Below, piece by piece: positions 63,001 through 64,000 of a stretch of 64,000 bases of DNA (positions are counted from its first letter, which is position 1; each line of letters starts with the position of its first letter). Source of the DNA: Flavobacteriales bacterium (GTDB taxonomy: Bacteria > Bacteroidota > Bacteroidia > Flavobacteriales_E > Vicingaceae); the NCBI GenBank assembly GCA_015075325.1, contig JABTUP010000006.1:84239-148238 (forward strand). Direction: 5' to 3'. The notes beneath the pieces are model-generated. The model did no database searches. It saw only the letters and a program-made list of their open reading frames with translations, and was not told the DNA's origin. The translations under genes and the position numbers were made by a program.

Positions 63001-64000
63001 TTGATTGGTATCAAGATGCAGGTTTAACAACACCTGTAGTAACACCAACAGCAGTAACTGTAACCAATGGATTAACATTCTATGTTGATGTAACAGATGG
63101 TAATTGTAAAAATAATAGCAATATTACTTTTACCATCAATCCAACCTATTTTATACAAGAAAGTGATGCTATTTGTAGTGGAGGAAGCTACACGTTCCCA
63201 GATGGAACAACACAAACTAACATTACTACACAAGTAATTTACAACAGCAATTTAACAACAACTTTAGGTTGCGATAGTATTGTAGAAACTACGGTAAATG
63301 TTGACCCACAGCTTTCGATTACTGCTGACCCGGTTGCACCAATTTGTTTTGGAGAAAACCTAACATTAACAGCAACAGGAAGTGGCAACGGAACCATTAC
63401 TTGGTATAGCGATGCAGCAGGAACAAACGTAATAAGTACAGGAAGTCCATTTGACGCAACTTCACAAGTATCAACAACAGGAACTTATACCTTCTATGTA
63501 AATGAAGCTGGAATATGTTCAAGTTCGTTAACAGCAGTAAATGTAATAGTTGGAGGAGTAACAGCATCAATAACTGCTACGCCAACAACCGGATTTATGC
63601 CTTTAGCTGTTGTTTTTGATAACAACAGCTCAACAGGACCAACAGTAACCTACGATTGGAACTTTGGTGATGGAACACCAACATCAAACATTACAGATCC
63701 GACTCATACTTATACTAACTTAGGCAATTATACGGCTGTATTAATTGTAAGCGATGGCGTATGTAGCGACACTGCAACTGTTACAATAGAAGTTATTGGT
63801 CAGTCAACTATTTTAATACCAAATGTATTTACACCGAATGGTGATGGTTCAAACGATGTATTTACAGTAGAAGGTACAAATTTAGAATCAGTAGAAGGAG
63901 AAATTTTCAACCGTTGGGGACAAAAAATGTTTGAATGGAAACACGTAAAAGGTTATTGGGATGGTAGAACCCAAAGTGGTGCAGAAGCTCCAGACGGAAC
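57003..64000 (+). CDS. Giant T9SS surface adhesin with tandem Ig-like repeats (3' end beyond window)
   Basis: The frame is open from ATG 57003 to the end of the window, at least 2332 codons, without a stop; the gene continues to the right. A signal peptide (about 1-22) ends ASAQ. Two PPC-like or Ig-like beta domains (about 23-600) come first, then ten copies of an 86-residue Ig-like unit similar to He_PIG domains (codons about 606-1635, with a 170-residue different segment after copy 3). A second repeat family follows with FCEDVLGGGSVTNVDLTTFN-like starts (about 1630-2000), then a PKD domain (about 2181-2262, YDWNFGDGTPTS) and the start of the CHU_C gliding-type (type B) T9SS sorting domain (from about 2267, ILIPNVFTPNGDGSNDVF). 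It is exported by T9SS and likely an adhesin or gliding-related surface protein. Confidence 0.92.
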   Translation, partial: MRIRLYTTVLLSFFSLTKASAQLASTPCAAGPLPNACAPNTINLTSSFTNSGVTNPSTENGVGCSSVGSNITAGNIYDYDAWYTTVVDANGEVSVYAAIVTGDPVVGIYSGPNCSTLTLRSCDDDSGTGLDALATATGLTPGATVWIRVWDYNGGTGTYTTTATGGTPPANDNCAAAQNLTVNAAPVAGTDYCATVETSDWQDCEGNTESNVWYSFTIPTSGQTTVNITNISCFGSGNGVDVTIMTGNCAAFSSVICQQAISSNSAINFTGVGGTTYYVMVDGDNAGGANSLCNFNIDVDLASPVCGTVDFHAEENVSPFNIISPFPSTMSCTDDWIYLAADDTVISGNYISPAYNFIVTGNIDGNDEIWIYSGGTATLGSGTAIFANTIPNSTTYTVYGGWLSATTPYYLELCNTSGNIPWQVENAGNGTIHGTGTSNSGNGNCQRFGPFYPDGIATWTSNAPAGSISLTTTNGLTYFDPAVAGPGSYQVTYNWDDENGCTGSSTKTITVTAPYSFTSLDYATVCINSGNVSPTLVADAGGVYSSATLGASLNTSTGVVNSNTAPVGTHTITYTLGTMPCGVEGIATITINPTMTASAPSSNPIVCINTAITNITHTTTSATGIGAATGLPAGVTAGFAGNTITISGTPSASGTFNYSIPLTGGCGTVNATGTITVNPNNTVTPASSSPTICINNAITNITHTTTGATGIGAASGLPAGVSANWSGNTITISGTPSTSGTFNYSIPLTGGCGTVNATGTITVTPNNTVTPASSSPTVCINTAITNITHTTTGATGIGAATGLPAGVSVGFAGNTITISGTPTASGTFNYSIPLTGGCGTVNATGTITVTPLDNASFAYSGNTYCLTGTNPTPISINTPGGVFSISGVGVINSSTGQINLAASGLGTFTITYNTAILGNPCPNIYTTDITITAAPSATFSYNSAAFCQNAAAPILSFGAGSSAGVFSSSPGGLSLNTSNGAITLSTSTPGVYTVYNTIAASGGCAQAIDSTSITINPNATINLTSAGSTTNQTLCINTPITNITYAIGGGGTGAGVTGLPAGVNGSFGAGVFTISGTPSASGTFNYTVTTTGTCGQVSSVGTITVTPDNTVTPASSSPTLCINTSMTNITHTTTGATGIGVATGLPAGVNANWSGNTITISGTPTASGTFNYSIPLTGGCGTVNATGTIIVTPDNTVTPASSSPTVCINNAITNITHTTTGATGIGAPSGLPAGVTAGFAGNTITISGTPTVSGTFNYSIPLTGGCGTINATGVITVNPENTVTPASSSPTVCINTAITNITHTTTDATGIGTASGLPAGVSASWFGNTITISGIPTASGTFNYSIPLTGGCGTVSATGTITVNPDMTVTPASSSPTVCINTAITNITHTTTSATGIGAATGLPAGVTAGFAGNTITISGTPTASGTFNYTIPLTGGCGTINATGTITVNPDMTVTPASSSPTVCINTAITNITHTTTGATGIGAATGLPAGVTAGFAGNTITISGTPTASGTFNYTTPLTGGCGTINATGTFTVTPNNTVSPASSSPTVCINIAMTNITHTTTGATGIGAATGLPAGVTAGFAGNTITISGTPTASGTFNYTIPLTGGCGTVNATGTITVNPDPTIGITTASECENITGSGEALNIDVTALETAINATANITWYTDNTYTTSYNPTNETVSNGEVFYFEVELNGCIVQGTITYSVSGNIVLNDPTPEFCEDVLGGGSVTNVDLTTFNNSVFAGATSYTWATGPTGVTINDGDSINVQVQQGSCPTVDIFVHFTVNPLPTATISGGGTICAGDAIPDVTITLTGTGPWSVTYTDGTTPVTINPATSPATLSGLADGTYTVTAVSDNNCTGTFSGSATVLTNPLPTAIDQTPQVCEDASTPGSAAGVDLTALNGSIDGGAGNTLTWYSDVNLTTPVATPNSTTVNDNDVYYVLVDNGTCSDTAMVTYDVTSTITLTAQTPALCEDAAGSGTVANVDLTSYNNAIYSGGAMFDWYQDAGLTTPVVTPTAVTVTNGLTFYVDVTDGNCKNNSNITFTINPTYFIQESDAICSGGSYTFPDGTTQTNITTQVIYNSNLTTTLGCDSIVETTVNVDPQLSITADPVAPICFGENLTLTATGSGNGTITWYSDAAGTNVISTGSPFDATSQVSTTGTYTFYVNEAGICSSSLTAVNVIVGGVTASITATPTTGFMPLAVVFDNNSSTGPTVTYDWNFGDGTPTSNITDPTHTYTNLGNYTAVLIVSDGVCSDTATVTIEVIGQSTILIPNVFTPNGDGSNDVFTVEGTNLESVEGEIFNRWGQKMFEWKHVKGYWDGRTQSGAEAPDG
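58818..61907 (+). repeat. Ten 258-bp direct repeats inside the giant gene
   Basis: Copies begin at 58818, 59076, 59334, then 60102, 60360, 60618, 60876, 61134, 61392 and 61650, each exactly 258 bp apart within a block. Between the blocks are 510 bp (170 codons) of unrelated sequence from 59592. Each unit reads (V/I/L)CIN(T/N)AITNITHTTT, GLPAGV, GNTITISGTP, SGTFNY, PLTGGCGT and ends with PASSSPT. Confidence 0.95.

Overview
The window looks like chromosomal DNA from a Bacteroidota bacterium, most likely order Flavobacteriales. The evidence is: AT-rich sequence (roughly one third G+C by eye); a complete Bat (aerotolerance) operon; several proteins with type IX secretion (T9SS) sorting domains, of both type A and the gliding-associated CHU_C/type B class; Bacteroidota-restricted families (DUF5606, DUF4294, a START-like family, a lipoprotein TamA, fused E1 alpha/beta dehydrogenase); and many promoters of the Bacteroidota form TAnnTTTG lying 16-29 nt before start codons that mostly lack Shine-Dalgarno sequences. 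No rRNA, CRISPR array, prophage or insertion sequence was seen. There is one tRNA (CAT anticodon).

Layout. 1-769: 3' end of clpB, closed by a strong two-way terminator. 846-9955 (minus): a small secreted protein, then the operon moxR - DUF58 - unnamed membrane protein - batA - batB - batC - batD - batE. 10123-15102: housekeeping genes (TIGR02757 family, DUF4294, START-like, tRNA-Met, purC, DEAD-box helicase, a lipoprotein). 15154-19040 (minus): htpG, lemA and two TPM-domain genes. 19258-20574: two tandem paralogous secreted proteins built on the module that normally precedes a T9SS sorting domain. 20531-27876: TrmH-type RNA methyltransferase, an OmpA/PD40 protein, a TamA-like lipoprotein and a fused 2-oxoacid dehydrogenase E1. 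28163-33031: two paralogous SGNH-hydrolase lipoproteins, a FadL-type porin and a T9SS cargo protein. 33092-36541: universal stress protein, nucleoside phosphorylase, SirB1-like and SIMPL proteins. 36614-38592: a type II restriction-modification pair (Eco47II-like nuclease and a 5-methylcytosine methyltransferase with its own HTH). 38757-40116: an M28 peptidase gene broken by one extra A in an A-run. 40318-44882: a 1394-residue T9SS cargo with a small secreted protein encoded just upstream. 44883-45474: gene-free, holding a nested hairpin/inverted-repeat element. 45475-52686: M3 peptidase, DUF5606, a YoeB-type toxin-antitoxin pair, Nnr, cysteine desulfurase, and a phosphoglucosamine/phosphomannomutase. 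52908-56343: operon of TPR protein, phosphosulfolactate synthase homologue, rhodanese and a DUF368/PopT lipid-carrier transporter. 56515-64000: a small secreted protein, then a giant surface protein that runs off the window.

The most striking locus is the last one. An ORF of at least 2332 codons (57003 to beyond 64000) carries ten copies of an exactly 86-residue (258-bp) Ig-like unit, in blocks of three and seven, then a second looser repeat family, a PKD domain and a CHU_C sorting domain. It is translationally linked (TAATG) to a 162-residue secreted protein. The same arrangement, a small secreted protein directly upstream of a giant T9SS cargo, appears independently at 40318-44882 and is the best candidate here for an undescribed two-gene system. 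Second is the non-coding DNA: several families of palindromic elements and 'stuttering' short-period spacers that no annotated gene explains.
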